64,000 bases of DNA from Azophilus sp964638775 (GCA_964638775.1 CAZWZH010000040.1:17046-81045); one strand, 5' to 3'. Numbered from the stretch's first letter, positions 9,674-19,300 are shown. Numbers and translations: made by a program. Notes: generated by a model not told the origin, from the sequence alone.

Positions 9674-10644
9674 CAGCGCTGCGCGCTCTGGATCATCTTC
9701 CAGGAGATGGCGAGACCCGTCAGGATCAGCAGAATGCCAATGCCGAACAGGTGCCTCGCTCCACCCAGCAGCACCTCCACGAGCTCCGGCTGCGTCGCCG
9801 CCTGCAGGCCGATCGCAGCCACGGGAACGAACGCCAGAATGATCATCGTCACGCGCGACTCGGCGGTCGCCGCCTTCAGCCGCGAGCGGTTGTCCATGCG
9901 TTCCCGCAACGTTGCGGCCAGGTTCGCGATCGACTCGGACAGGTTGCCGCCGGTGGACGATTGCGTCGAAACCACCGCCGCAAGCATCGAAAGCTCGCTG
10001 ATGCGAATGCGGAACGCTTCGCGCTCCATGGCCGCGCCCATGGGAACCCCGAATTCCGTTTCCAGCACGATGTTGCGCAAGGAACCCTTTACCGGTTCCA
10101 CCGCTGAACCGGCGATGGAGTGCAACGCCTGGTTGCTGGCGATGCCGAAACGCACCATTCGCTGAAAGTCCTCGAGCGCGATCAGGAACCGGTCGCTGAA
10201 TTCGGCTCGCCGGGCGTCTTCCATGGCCGTTCCGACGTTCCAGCCGATTGCGATACCGGCGACTGCCGAGACCAGCAGCGTCGGCCACCCCGGCAGGCCG
10301 AAAAAGCCCATCGACGGGACGAGGGCCGCGAATGCCACCAGGCCGGCCGTACCCGCAATGGCAGTGGTGCGAATACCCCCGGAAAGCGGGTAACGGGCGT
10401 TGAGCCGCCCGATCAGCGCATTCTCCCTGGCTGCCTTGCGCTCCCGCGCCGGCTTGCCGACGGCTTTGCCGGCCGGTTCGCGGGTTTCGCTCGCCAGCAG
10501 GCTGCCTATGGCGCCCATGCGCCGGCGGACCTTGGCACGGCGGCGCAACGCCCGCGTGCCGGCGAGCGCAATCCATGCCAGGAGAAACGCAATTGCCGCA
10601 CCGGCCAGGCTGATCCATTCGATAACGTTCAAAGCGAGGCGCAC
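9673..10644 (-). CDS. tadB: Tad pilus inner-membrane platform protein TadB
   Basis: The 323-residue protein is a GspF/TadB-type membrane protein: an N-terminal helix (about 8-28), a basic cytoplasmic region (residues 33-85, many Arg/Lys), a hydrophobic pair about 95-135, and the family region FLIALEDFQRMVRFGIASNQAL followed by AVVSTQSSTGGNLSESIANLA and two C-terminal helices. It pairs with TadC in the assembly platform. It lies 5 nt downstream of tadA and overlaps tadC by one base, so the three are one translational block. Confidence 0.92.
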   Translation of the reverse strand: MRLALNVIEWISLAGAAIAFLLAWIALAGTRALRRRAKVRRRMGAIGSLLASETREPAGKAVGKPARERKAARENALIGRLNARYPLSGGIRTTAIAGTAGLVAFAALVPSMGFFGLPGWPTLLVSAVAGIAIGWNVGTAMEDARRAEFSDRFLIALEDFQRMVRFGIASNQALHSIAGSAVEPVKGSLRNIVLETEFGVPMGAAMEREAFRIRISELSMLAAVVSTQSSTGGNLSESIANLAATLRERMDNRSRLKAATAESRVTMIILAFVPVAAIGLQAATQPELVEVLLGGARHLFGIGILLILTGLAISWKMIQSAQR

Positions 10645-10649
10645 CCGGT

Positions 10650-12014
10650 TCAGCCCTGTGTCGAGACCGCGCGCCCGCGCCCCATTGCGGCATTCAGCAT
10701 GTCACCGTACCCCATGTCTTCGACGCGCTCGGTAAACGAGGGCCGCGAGCGGCTGCACTGAAAGCTGTCTGTGCCCGGATCGTACGACCACAGGTCGTCG
10801 AGTACGGCGACGTCGCCTTCAAGACCCGCCACATCGGTGATCGAGACGATGCGGCGCCTGCCGTCCCTGAACCGCGCCGCCTGTACGATGAGATCCACGG
10901 CCGAGATCACCTGGTTGCGAATCGCCGACATCGGTATCTCGCCCGAACCCATCATCACCAGGTACTCAAGGCGGCTGATGGTGTCTCGAGGGTTGTTCGC
11001 GTGCACCGTGAACATCGAGCCCGGGTGACCGGTGTTCATGGCCTGCAGCGCTTCAAGGGCTTCGGGGCCGCGCACCTCCCCCACGATGATGCGGTCCGGG
11101 CGCATGCGCAGCGCGTTTTTCAGCAGGTCGCGCATGGAGATTTCACCGACGCCCTCCGACGACGGCGCCCGCGTTTCCAGGCGCACCACATGGGGCTGGC
11201 GCAGGCTCAGCTCCGCGGCGTCTTCCAGGGTAACCACCCGCTCTTCCGGGTCGATGTTCCCCGACAGCGCGTTGAGAATCGTGGTTTTGCCCGCGCCGGT
11301 GCCGCCCGCGACCACGACATTGAGCTGCGCCCTGGTCGCCAGTTCCAGGAGGATCGCCATGGAGGGGTGCATGGCGCCGCCCCGGGCCAGTTCCTGAACG
11401 GTGAACCCCCCCTTGCGGAAGCGGCGGATCGAAATCGCCGCGCCGTCGATCGCCAGCGGCGGCCCGATGATGTTCACGCGGGAACCGTCATCGAGGCGCG
11501 CGTCGCACATGGGGCTCAGCTCGTCGATACGCCGCCCGACGTTCGAGGCGATGCGCTGTGCAATGCGGGTAATGTGGTCGGCGTCGCGGAATCGAATGTC
11601 GACGCGGCTGAGCTTGCCGCGGCGTTCGATATAAACCGAGTGCAGCCCGTTGACCAAAATGTCGCTGATCTCCGGATCCCTCAGCAGCGGGCCAATCGGA
11701 CCCAGGCCCCGCATTTCGTCGACAAGGCGTGTGGACAGGCCGGCATGATTGCCGCCGACGGGGGGCGCCTCCGGGATCAGTTCCAGCCGGCGTATGAGGC
11801 CGCCGACCGTCTCGGTCAATTCGGCATCGTCCATCTCGGCGGCGCGCTCCGCATCCAGTGCCTCGAGCACCCGTTTGTGGTACCAGGGCACGATCGCCTC
11901 GAAACGGCCGAGGGCCGTCTCCCGCGGGGCGTCGGCAGACTCGGGAACGGCCGGGTCGCGACCGGAGCGCTGCCGGGCCGTCAGGCCGCGGCGATGGCGA
12001 ATGGATTGGGCCAT
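10650..12014 (-). CDS. tadA: Tad pilus assembly ATPase TadA/CpaF
   Basis: The 454-residue secretion ATPase of the VirB11/CpaF family shows Walker A GGTGAGKTT at 237-245, an Asp box around 259-275 (RVVTLEDAAEL), Walker B RIIVGEVRG at 308-316 and the His box GHPGSMFTVHAN at 329-340. The N-terminal part carries the typical GPIGPLLRDPEISDILVNG segment. It is cytoplasmic and powers Flp polymerisation and possibly retraction. It sits 9 nt downstream of tadG and 5 nt upstream of tadB on the same strand. Confidence 0.96.
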   Translation of the reverse strand: MAQSIRHRRGLTARQRSGRDPAVPESADAPRETALGRFEAIVPWYHKRVLEALDAERAAEMDDAELTETVGGLIRRLELIPEAPPVGGNHAGLSTRLVDEMRGLGPIGPLLRDPEISDILVNGLHSVYIERRGKLSRVDIRFRDADHITRIAQRIASNVGRRIDELSPMCDARLDDGSRVNIIGPPLAIDGAAISIRRFRKGGFTVQELARGGAMHPSMAILLELATRAQLNVVVAGGTGAGKTTILNALSGNIDPEERVVTLEDAAELSLRQPHVVRLETRAPSSEGVGEISMRDLLKNALRMRPDRIIVGEVRGPEALEALQAMNTGHPGSMFTVHANNPRDTISRLEYLVMMGSGEIPMSAIRNQVISAVDLIVQAARFRDGRRRIVSITDVAGLEGDVAVLDDLWSYDPGTDSFQCSRSRPSFTERVEDMGYGDMLNAAMGRGRAVSTQG

Positions 12015-12023
12015 GGTATCGGT

Positions 12024-14552
12024 CTATTCCAGGAATCGAAGGTTTCGGCGGACGGTGAACAACGTCGTGAACGCGTTCTCGATCGCCTCGGCATCCGGGG
12101 TGACGAATACGTCCTGGCGGCCCGAGGCCCCACCGGCGGCGTCAACGCATCGTTCGAGTGTTGCAATTTGAGTTGCCCCGCTAACGGCATCGCCGATGAA
12201 TATGGCGTTCACCCGCACGCGCCTCACACCCGCAATGCGACAGGCCTCGACAAACCAGTCGTCGAGGCGCCGCGCCATCGTCGTGAACAGGTTCCCGAAC
12301 CCGTAGCTGCCGCTGCCGGGCGATCCATCCCCGGCAATCGCCGGCGCCAGGCCCGCGAGGCTGAACGGGGCGACATCCTCAATCGGCGCCAGCGGAGCCG
12401 GGGGCACGGTGCCCGAATCGCCGACCAGCACCCGGTCGTCGGTTCGCCCGTACGGGCCGAACATGGACGTGGGCCGGCAAAGATGCCCGGCCTGCACGGG
12501 CCTGTTGTCGAACCCGAACTCGTTCGCTTCGTCCATCAGCGCATCGGTCGCGCCGGCGTCCTGGCCGCGGAAGAGTTGCGACGGCGTCAGGTTCTCCAGC
12601 ACCGCCTTGCGGAGGCCGCGCCGGGCGGGTGTGTCGCCCGGCCAGCGGTCCAGCAACCGGAAGGCGTCCAGCACGGCGTCCATGTTCGCACCTCCGAAAC
12701 GGCCGTTGGACAGATAGCCTCTGAAGTGGCTGTTGAAATCGGCCTCGCTCCCTTCCTGGGCGGCATTGTGATAACGCTGCAAGTACCGGCTGGCCGAGAT
12801 GGACCGGTTGCATCGGCGGCTGTCCCCCCACCTGGGATTCCCGGACGCTTCCGATTCCACCAGCCTCGACCGGAGTTGTTCCCCGGGACCGCTCGCCCCG
12901 TCGGAAATGATCAATATCGACTTGTACAGCAGCGGATTGCAGGCGCCCTCCGCTTCGCCCGGCGCGCAAGGCACGCCCGGACGGTCGACGCCCTGAATGT
13001 CCTGCACCTGCCAGACGCGCTGCCAGAGCGGGGAAACGGTGCGCAGACCCCAGACGATTCCCAGGGGGAGATAGGTTCCGGCCACGCCGGTCCAGCAACA
13101 GGGTTCGAACAGATCCTCAACCGCCAGGTTCGTCACCGCCTGGCGCAGGGCGGTGAAGTCGTCCGTCAGGGGCGTGATCGAACTCGCTGGACAGAGGGTT
13201 GCACCGCCCCGTCCGCCGGAGACGGACCAGTCGTTGTCCGCCTGGGATGGGTTATCCTGAAGCCGGTTGTTCCGATAACCATCGGGCGCTACATGCAGAC
13301 CCCTGGAGCCCTGGTCAAGCAGCCGGGCCATGACGGTCTGCAGGCGGTGGTCCGCCTGGCCGCCGATGCGCGCGTCCGGCCAGGAATACGCGGTGAAGAG
13401 GGTGTGCGGGTCGCCGGCATCCGGAGGTGCATCGGACAGGTGCAACGGCGTGCTGCCCGGCAAGGATGCAGACCCGGGCGACCAGCGCTCCACGCTCTTG
13501 GCGGCCGGCCAATTGCCGGCGTCGCCGGCGCTCCACCCCACCGGCCTTGCCCCGGAGTCCCAATAGGCGCCCCATCGGGCCATGACGCATCCGTTCCAGA
13601 AGTCCTCGTCGTCCACGACCCATTTGTCGAGCGAAGGAACCTGGGCGGACACATCCAGTTCCACGTCCGTTCGTCGCAGGTCCCAGTCGGAACCGTCGAG
13701 CAGGTTTGCGGGGAGGCCCAACGTGCGCAGGGGGCCGAGGTCGTTGCCGACACCATAGTGCTGGAACGTATCCACCCATTGGCCGGCGCCGTCGTCCACG
13801 GCATCCTTTGCGGCTCTCAATGTGTCCGCGACCGTCTCGCCGGCGCCGGGCGCGCCGGCCAGCATGCGCAGATACCGTTCCTTGGCCGGCGTGCGGCCGG
13901 CTGTGCCGGTGTCGGCGACGTTTACGGCCGATGTGAACGGTACGATCGATACAAGCAGGCTTCCGGGAGTACTGACGCTTGTCGCTTCCATGACCTGGGC
14001 AACCTGCTCCATCGCGGTTTTCAGGCTGTCCAGCCGCGTAACCCGTGTGCCGTCTCCGGTTGTCATTCTGAAACCCATGGAATCGGAGATGTCCAGCGCG
14101 ACGGCCACTTCGTAGCGTTCGGCCTCGAGCTTTACCCTCACCGAATCGTCAATGTCGTCGGCGCCGGCGTGCGAGCCGCCTTCGGCACCTTCCAGGTTCC
14201 AGATATCCCGGAACGCAATGGTCCCCTCGACGTTGATCGTGGTGACGCCCGTTCCGGTGTCGTGCGTCACCGTCACATCGGTCTCGTCCATGCCGAGGCC
14301 CGGCGTCGCTCCCTGCGCGAATTCGGCTACCCGCCGCCGTATCTGCGCGTCTATCGCGGGGTCTCCCGCTCCGGCCAGCAGCGGCCCCGCTGAGGAAATG
14401 GCCGCGCGCAGAGCCGTTCTGAATTCTTCCCATTGAAGTTCCCGCCAGGCGTAGTTCGTCATCATCGATCCGACCAACGCGAGAACGGCCAACGACGACG
14501 TGCAGGCGATGAGCATGCCGCCGCCCTTTTTCGAATGCAGGAACCCGGCCAT
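12024..14552 (-). CDS. tadG: TadG-like pilus protein with von Willebrand A domain
   Basis: The 842-residue protein has a TadE/TadG-type N-terminal pilin-like helix (GGGMLIACTSSLAVLALVG, about residues 10-33) and then a von Willebrand A domain with the MIDAS motif DISDSMG. A long extracellular or periplasmic region of about 600 residues contains several cysteines. TadG proteins are pseudopilin-like Tad components, and the VWA form is common in alpha- and gammaproteobacteria. I placed the start at ATG 14552, which overlaps the upstream stop by one base (TGATG); a GTG at 14561 is in frame but overlaps more and is less likely. Many Trp, Pro and Asn residues suggest a globular adhesin-like head. 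An adhesive role at the pilus is inference. Confidence 0.9.
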   Translation of the reverse strand: MAGFLHSKKGGGMLIACTSSLAVLALVGSMMTNYAWRELQWEEFRTALRAAISSAGPLLAGAGDPAIDAQIRRRVAEFAQGATPGLGMDETDVTVTHDTGTGVTTINVEGTIAFRDIWNLEGAEGGSHAGADDIDDSVRVKLEAERYEVAVALDISDSMGFRMTTGDGTRVTRLDSLKTAMEQVAQVMEATSVSTPGSLLVSIVPFTSAVNVADTGTAGRTPAKERYLRMLAGAPGAGETVADTLRAAKDAVDDGAGQWVDTFQHYGVGNDLGPLRTLGLPANLLDGSDWDLRRTDVELDVSAQVPSLDKWVVDDEDFWNGCVMARWGAYWDSGARPVGWSAGDAGNWPAAKSVERWSPGSASLPGSTPLHLSDAPPDAGDPHTLFTAYSWPDARIGGQADHRLQTVMARLLDQGSRGLHVAPDGYRNNRLQDNPSQADNDWSVSGGRGGATLCPASSITPLTDDFTALRQAVTNLAVEDLFEPCCWTGVAGTYLPLGIVWGLRTVSPLWQRVWQVQDIQGVDRPGVPCAPGEAEGACNPLLYKSILIISDGASGPGEQLRSRLVESEASGNPRWGDSRRCNRSISASRYLQRYHNAAQEGSEADFNSHFRGYLSNGRFGGANMDAVLDAFRLLDRWPGDTPARRGLRKAVLENLTPSQLFRGQDAGATDALMDEANEFGFDNRPVQAGHLCRPTSMFGPYGRTDDRVLVGDSGTVPPAPLAPIEDVAPFSLAGLAPAIAGDGSPGSGSYGFGNLFTTMARRLDDWFVEACRIAGVRRVRVNAIFIGDAVSGATQIATLERCVDAAGGASGRQDVFVTPDAEAIENAFTTLFTVRRNLRFLE

Positions 14553-15304
14553 CACGGGCACCAGTTGCAGGCCGTGTATTCATGGACCGAACCCCAGGCC
14601 GCGCGTTTGCGGAATACGAGGGCGTTATCTGACAGGTCGAAAAAGCGGAGGCCACCCATCACCACGCCGCCGAGCAGGCCCGGTTGGGGATGAATACACG
14701 TATCGACCACCACCCACCACTCCTGGAGCCTCAGGTTCCGGCTGAGCCAGGTATTCTGAGGCGGAACCGGAACGGCGTCGGGGGGTACTTCGTTGGGCAG
14801 CACCGCCTGGTCCGCCGGGAAGTGCTCGTCTGCATCCGGCATTCCCGTCTGCACGCCGGCACAGGCGCCCCCGCCGCCCCAGGTACCCAGCCCGCTGCCG
14901 GTTGCCGGCCAGCGCAGGGCCACCCTCGGCAGGCACCACTGGCTGGCGTCGGCGCAATCCGGATCCGGAACCGTGGCCGTCGCCAGCCGACGGTCGCCGC
15001 GGGCCACCAGCGTGACGTCTATGGTGCCCGAGCCGCCTTGCGCCAGCCGGCTCATCACCCGCTCCACCACGATCGGAATCGGGTTGTCCGATGGCGACGC
15101 GCCCGTTTCGTTCGCGATCATTTCCGCGGCGACGAATGTCTCGCGCACGACGTCCGTACGGTACGCCGTGTATTGGCGCAGATTCCAGACGAGCGCCATC
15201 ATCGCGATGATGAACGGCGCGAATATGACAAATTCCACGGCCGCGGAGCCGCGCATCGCCCTTTTCAGCGCACGTTCGGGAAAGCTCGTGTGTGGTCGCA
15301 CCAT
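14552..15304 (-). CDS. tadE: TadE-like minor pilin
   Basis: The 250-residue protein has the TadE signature near its N-terminus: a basic stretch, then RGSAAVEFVIFAPFIIAMMALVW, a single helix with the invariant Glu that marks pseudopilin processing. The rest is a beta-rich periplasmic domain with cysteines around DPDCADASQWCLPR and CAGV. It would be a minor pseudopilin of the Tad machine. It follows another TadE-like gene by 38 nt and is coupled to tadG by a one-base overlap. Confidence 0.85.
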   Translation of the reverse strand: MVRPHTSFPERALKRAMRGSAAVEFVIFAPFIIAMMALVWNLRQYTAYRTDVVRETFVAAEMIANETGASPSDNPIPIVVERVMSRLAQGGSGTIDVTLVARGDRRLATATVPDPDCADASQWCLPRVALRWPATGSGLGTWGGGGACAGVQTGMPDADEHFPADQAVLPNEVPPDAVPVPPQNTWLSRNLRLQEWWVVVDTCIHPQPGLLGGVVMGGLRFFDLSDNALVFRKRAAWGSVHEYTACNWCP

Positions 15305-15342
15305 GTCAGGTTCCGGCTCGGCATCGGCCCAGGGTCGAGCCC

Positions 15343-15891
15343 TCAGGTTTGATTGCGGGCCCAGCTTTCGTGCTGGCGCCTGAACCCGTTCGGCCAGATC
15401 GCCTGCAGCGGGGCGAACAACGGCCGCACCACGATTCGGGAACGCACCAGGATCCAGCCATCGGTACCGGGAGCGCCACAGCCCGTTACCTCCCAGTCGA
15501 CGCCGTCGAACAGGTCTTCATCGGCGACCACGCTGACATGCGCTTCCTCGGTGGCGGACCCTGTGGGCCATCGATGGGGGTCCAGCGGCAGCGTCAACAT
15601 GCCGATGCGGTTGTCGTCGTTCCGGTCGAACAGCCAGGCGGCAAGGCCGTCGTCGTTGAACGCTTCGATCACCGCCGTTCCGCACGACGCCGGATCCGCC
15701 GCGGCGGCGCGGGCGCCTTCATGGGTTGCCCTGGCCAGCGCCTGGTCGAACATCGACAGGCGGTAGAACTCGGCCACCGGCAGCAGCAGGGACATGGCCG
15801 CCATCAATACCAGCACATATTCGACTGCGAACGCGCCTCGCGCCCGCCCCTCGGCGCCGATTGGTCCACGCACCAGATTCCGCTCTTCCAA
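15343..15891 (-). CDS. TadE-like minor pilin, first gene of the tadE-C run
   Basis: The 182-residue protein has a short charged leader, then RGAFAVEYVLVLMAAMSLLLPVAEF, a TadE/TadF-type pseudopilin helix with its conserved Glu, followed by a small periplasmic domain with two cysteines. The first in-frame start is TTG at 15891; GTG at 15873 is the main alternative, and no ATG precedes the helix. It is the first gene of the minus-strand run reaching tadC. Only about 80 bp separate it from the divergent TPR/SPOR gene, so both promoters must lie there. Confidence 0.8.
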   Translation of the reverse strand: MEERNLVRGPIGAEGRARGAFAVEYVLVLMAAMSLLLPVAEFYRLSMFDQALARATHEGARAAAADPASCGTAVIEAFNDDGLAAWLFDRNDDNRIGMLTLPLDPHRWPTGSATEEAHVSVVADEDLFDGVDWEVTGCGAPGTDGWILVRSRIVVRPLFAPLQAIWPNGFRRQHESWARNQT

Positions 15892-15971
15892 CGCCAGGCT
15901 TCGTCAATCCGAATCGTCAAGTATACTGCGCGAACGTGAGAAACAGGTAGCGCAGCCCTTTGCGATTCCTC

Positions 15972-17609
15972 ATGTTTCGCTCTGCCCGGTTCATTCTGCT
16001 GGCCGCACTTGTGCCGGCCTGTTCGCTCATGCCCCCACAGAGCGAGCACATCCGGGCCCGGCAAATGGAAGACGCGGTCGTTCCGATGGCGGCAACCGCG
16101 CTTGAGGCGGGGCAACTGGAGACTGCCCGGCGGTTGTACCGGCGGCTGCTGGTGGTCGACGCCGACTCTGTGCAGGCGCGCATGGGGTTGGGCGATGTGG
16201 CCATGCGCGAGCAGGAGACCGAAGCGGCCGCACGATGGTATTCGTCAGCCCTGGTGCGCGCCGACGAACCCGTAGCGCGGCATGCGGCGCTCCTGGCGCA
16301 CGGCCGCGCCGCGCTTGCCGCCGGCCAACTCGAAGCCGCCCGCACCAGTTTCACGCGTCTCGCCGATCCCGCCGAGAACGCTTCGCGGTCCAGCGCCGCC
16401 TGGGGGCACAACGGCGTCGGTCTCACCTTGCTGCTCGAAGGCGACCTGCGGGGCGGCGTGGCCGCCATGGAGCGGGCGGTGCTGCAGGCCCCCGAAGAAG
16501 AGCGGTTTCGCGGCAACCTGGATCGTGCTCTCGCGATTCTGCGCGACCTTCCGGCATCCGGCGCCTCCGGCGCAGATTCCGTCGGGGCTCCCGGCACACC
16601 CGGTACCGGTCGGGCAGAGCCCTACCCACCGCCCGTGCCATCGGTTTCCGACACGCCGCCTTCAACAGATTCCACTACAGATATCATTCTTGAAGACACC
16701 GTCCTTGAAGACACCGTCCTTGAAGATACCGTCCTTGAAGATACCGTCGAAGACATCGTTGAATACATTATTGAAGACACCGACCGTGACGACGGGGACC
16801 GCCCGCTCGACGAAAAAGCGCTTCCCGACGAACCCGCGCCGCTTCCGAACGGGGGCGAATACGCGCCAGTCGAATATGCCCAGGTAGAGGAAGCCGTCGA
16901 TACGGCGTTGCCGATGGACTCGGCCGAAGAACCAACGGCCCAAGCGGCGGCGCCGACAACCTCCGCCGAGGACGCACCGGCGATTGCTGAGGCTGAAACG
17001 CCCCACGAGTTCGGCCCACCTCCCCCTGCGCAATCCGATTTACCCGAACCCCCCGTTGCCGCGAACGTGATTTCGCCTACACGCGTCCATGTGGTGACCG
17101 AGGACGACGCGCATTTCCTGCAGTTCGGCGCCTTCTCCAAACGCGCCAACGCCGAGACGCTGGTATCCCATATAACCGGCCTGACCGAACAACGCGTACA
17201 GATTACGGGTACGGAGACCGGCGCGGGTGTGCGGTTGCACAGGGTTCGTGTCGGTCCGATCTCCTCGGAGCTGGTACTTCTGGAAACAATGGCAACGTTC
17301 GAGTCGGCCGGCTATGCGATGGCCAATCCCCTGCAATCCTCCGCCCCGAGTGCACCCGAGGCCGGGTTGGAGGACGGTTCGATGAGGACGATACTGGTCC
17401 GCACGGATGGGGAACAGTTTCTCCAGGCCGGCGCGTTCGCCGAGCGCAGTACGGCGGAAACGGTCGCCGGCGAACTCCGCGAGTTGACCGAACTGCCGGT
17501 GCGGATCAGCGTGGTCGACAGGGCCGACGACCCGCCGCTGCACAGGGTGCGCGTCGGTCCGATCGGTTCCGACGATCCGCTGCTCGCACGGCTCAAACCG
17601 GAAGATTGA
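15972..17609 (+). CDS. TadD-like TPR lipoprotein with two SPOR domains
   Basis: The 545-residue protein starts with a signal peptide ending in a lipobox-like LVPAC, then TPR-type helical repeats (about residues 25-190; LEAGQLETARRLYRRLLVVD and LAAGQLEAARTSF). An acidic Pro/Glu-rich linker contains four exact-length LEDTV repeats. Two C-terminal SPOR domains follow (about 375-450 and 470-540), both with FLQxGAF and LHRVRVGPI. TPR lipoproteins are TadD in other Tad loci; SPOR domains bind denuded septal peptidoglycan, an unusual addition that could localise pilus assembly. A TTG at 15960 is in frame, but ATG 15972 fits the signal peptide better. It is divergent from the tadE run and convergent with tadZ. 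Confidence 0.85.
   Translation: MFRSARFILLAALVPACSLMPPQSEHIRARQMEDAVVPMAATALEAGQLETARRLYRRLLVVDADSVQARMGLGDVAMREQETEAAARWYSSALVRADEPVARHAALLAHGRAALAAGQLEAARTSFTRLADPAENASRSSAAWGHNGVGLTLLLEGDLRGGVAAMERAVLQAPEEERFRGNLDRALAILRDLPASGASGADSVGAPGTPGTGRAEPYPPPVPSVSDTPPSTDSTTDIILEDTVLEDTVLEDTVLEDTVEDIVEYIIEDTDRDDGDRPLDEKALPDEPAPLPNGGEYAPVEYAQVEEAVDTALPMDSAEEPTAQAAAPTTSAEDAPAIAEAETPHEFGPPPPAQSDLPEPPVAANVISPTRVHVVTEDDAHFLQFGAFSKRANAETLVSHITGLTEQRVQITGTETGAGVRLHRVRVGPISSELVLLETMATFESAGYAMANPLQSSAPSAPEAGLEDGSMRTILVRTDGEQFLQAGAFAERSTAETVAGELRELTELPVRISVVDRADDPPLHRVRVGPIGSDDPLLARLKPED
16689..16748 (+). repeat. 15-bp coding tandem repeat, four copies
   Basis: Four contiguous units of cttgaaga(c/t)accgtc encode Leu-Glu-Asp-Thr-Val in the linker of the TPR/SPOR lipoprotein. 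The unit is a multiple of three, so copy-number change would alter linker length without a frameshift. Confidence 0.9.
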
Positions 17610-17693
17610 CAACCCGCCCGTGCCGGTGGCCGGCGGCAACGATTACCTGCGCCACCCTTTGCACGGCGCACCAAACAGGCGCGGCCAGCGGCT

Positions 17694-18797
17694 TCAGCCC
17701 GCCTCCTCCGTCGCGGCCACGCCCAAAAGCGTCTGCAGGAACCGGTCGATCGGCAGCCGGTCGCGGCGGGTCAGGGCCCGCTCCGGCTCCCCGAGCGCCA
17801 TGGATTCCGCCATGTTTCGAATGTACGGAATTTCGACATCGGGCATTCGTTCGCCAAAGGCCGTGCGCAGTTGCTCATCGGTCAACAGGTTCGGCAGGGG
17901 CCGCGCGTGATTCAGTATGAGCGAGGAAACGTCTCCCTGCAGAACGCGCAACCAGCGTGTGGCTATGGAAACACCGGCAGGCGTCGGTTCGAACACGATG
18001 GCGTGATTGGTGACCAGATGCCGCATCGCCGCCAGGTGTTCCCTCGAAGCGCCACAGATCAGTATCAGGTGGGCGTGGCTGGTCAGTTCATTGACGAGGG
18101 CGCACAGGGCGTCCGGATGGAAGTCGTCCTGTGCCGCCTGGTCGACAGGATGGGCGAGCAGGCTGATTCGGTTGGTGACGCTTGCCTGCAGCGACTCCAG
18201 GGCAAGGCCCTGGGTACTGTCCGGTTCCTGGAGCACCTGCGCCAATCCACGCTCCGGCCGGGTGTCCAGCGCCAGCGACAGCGACCCGAAGCCGGCATCG
18301 AGGTCGACACAACTGACATAGCGGCCCAGCCCGCCCGCAAGATGTGCGAAAAGCGCGGTAACGGTATTCACGCCCATGCCTTTTCCGTGCATCAGCACCA
18401 CCTGGCTCGCCTGAATCTGCGGCCGTTCTTTCTCCTCGCTGACCGCAATGACCTCGCGTACGGCGCTGCGCAGATTGCCGGCATCGAGGGGTTTGGGGAG
18501 ATACAGAAAGATGCCGCCCCGATACAGGTCGTTCGCCAGCACCACGTTGTTCTCCGACCCCGTGGCCAATATGACGCTCTCCGGCCGGCAGACCTGCAGC
18601 AGCGTTGCGACGTGCGAAAGGGGATTCTGCTCGCCGTCGAGGTCCACGAGCATGATGTCGGACGACCGCGTGTCCCGGCTGGCCCGCGCGGCGTGCCTGA
18701 CCGTGCCCCGGTGGATCTTTGCCGACGGGTCGACACCCTGAACGACACGCCTGCTGTACATGTCGTTCAGATAGGCTGTGAATTCCGAATCCGCCAT
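17694..18797 (-). CDS. tadZ: TadZ/CpaE-like pilus localisation protein
   Basis: The 367-residue cytoplasmic protein has an atypical receiver-like N-terminal domain (about 30-125; DIMLVDLDG, LPKPLD) followed by a ParA/MinD-type domain (about 130-340). TadZ/CpaE proteins place the Tad machine at the cell pole. The P-loop is degenerate, HGKGMGVNTV at about 137-146, lacking the usual KGGxGKT lysines, so ATP hydrolysis is doubtful. ATG 18797 was chosen over a TTG three codons upstream. It is the last gene of the minus-strand run starting with flp and converges on the SPOR lipoprotein gene. Confidence 0.85.
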   Translation of the reverse strand: MADSEFTAYLNDMYSRRVVQGVDPSAKIHRGTVRHAARASRDTRSSDIMLVDLDGEQNPLSHVATLLQVCRPESVILATGSENNVVLANDLYRGGIFLYLPKPLDAGNLRSAVREVIAVSEEKERPQIQASQVVLMHGKGMGVNTVTALFAHLAGGLGRYVSCVDLDAGFGSLSLALDTRPERGLAQVLQEPDSTQGLALESLQASVTNRISLLAHPVDQAAQDDFHPDALCALVNELTSHAHLILICGASREHLAAMRHLVTNHAIVFEPTPAGVSIATRWLRVLQGDVSSLILNHARPLPNLLTDEQLRTAFGERMPDVEIPYIRNMAESMALGEPERALTRRDRLPIDRFLQTLLGVAATEEAG

Positions 18798-18955
18798 CCA
18801 ATCCAATCGCGACGCCGCGATCCCGCAAGCATTGGGACGCTAGTGTACCCTTGCGAGGCTCTGCCTTCCCCTAATCGGGTCGAGTTGCCGGACTGCTGAC
18901 TATCGGCTGCTGGCGTCGGCACGCACCGCGACAGTCGCCCGCACTTGAGCCAGCG

Positions 18956-19171
18956 CTAGTCGTCTTCCTCACCTCTCCACACGCCGACTGCCCGTTCCAC
19001 CTGTTCCGAACGTTCCGGGCCGTCGCCCGCATCGTCCTTCAGGCGCGCGGATTCAGACATGAGTTCTCGCACGAAGGTCACGTACTCTCCGTCAGTCGGT
19101 GCGGACTCACAGCCGGCGACAAGGGCGTTAATCACGAAAGCCACCAGTAACTGCCACGTCAGGCGTGTCAT
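18956..19171 (-). CDS. Small lipoprotein in the Tad locus
   Basis: The 71-residue product begins MTRLTWQLLVAFVINALVAGC, a signal peptide with the classical lipobox LVAGC, followed by a short charged soluble part rich in Glu and Asp. ATG 19171 has AAGG about 7 nt upstream. The gene lies between rcpA and tadZ, where Tad loci often carry a small lipoprotein (secretin pilotin or RcpB-like). No homology to a named family can be claimed from sequence. Confidence 0.7.
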   Translation of the reverse strand: MTRLTWQLLVAFVINALVAGCESAPTDGEYVTFVRELMSESARLKDDAGDGPERSEQVERAVGVWRGEEDD

Positions 19172-19300
19172 GCGTGTGCCTTGCTTCCCGCCACGAAAGA
19201 TCGACACCGCGCAGCAGTCCGTGACGACTGCAGCAAGCGGCACAGACCATTGCATTGAAATGCCAATCGGTTTGAACTCACTGAGCGACTCCTTGTCGGG

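Noticed and set aside
9674..10693. N-terminal extension of the tadC frame
   Set aside because: It overlaps tadB entirely; the real start is the ATG at 9673 coupled to the tadB stop.
11001..14393. A plus-strand open frame of 1130 codons antisense to tadA and tadG
   Set aside because: It has no domain, signal or ribosome site, and lies fully opposite two well-supported genes; long antisense frames are common in such GC-rich DNA.
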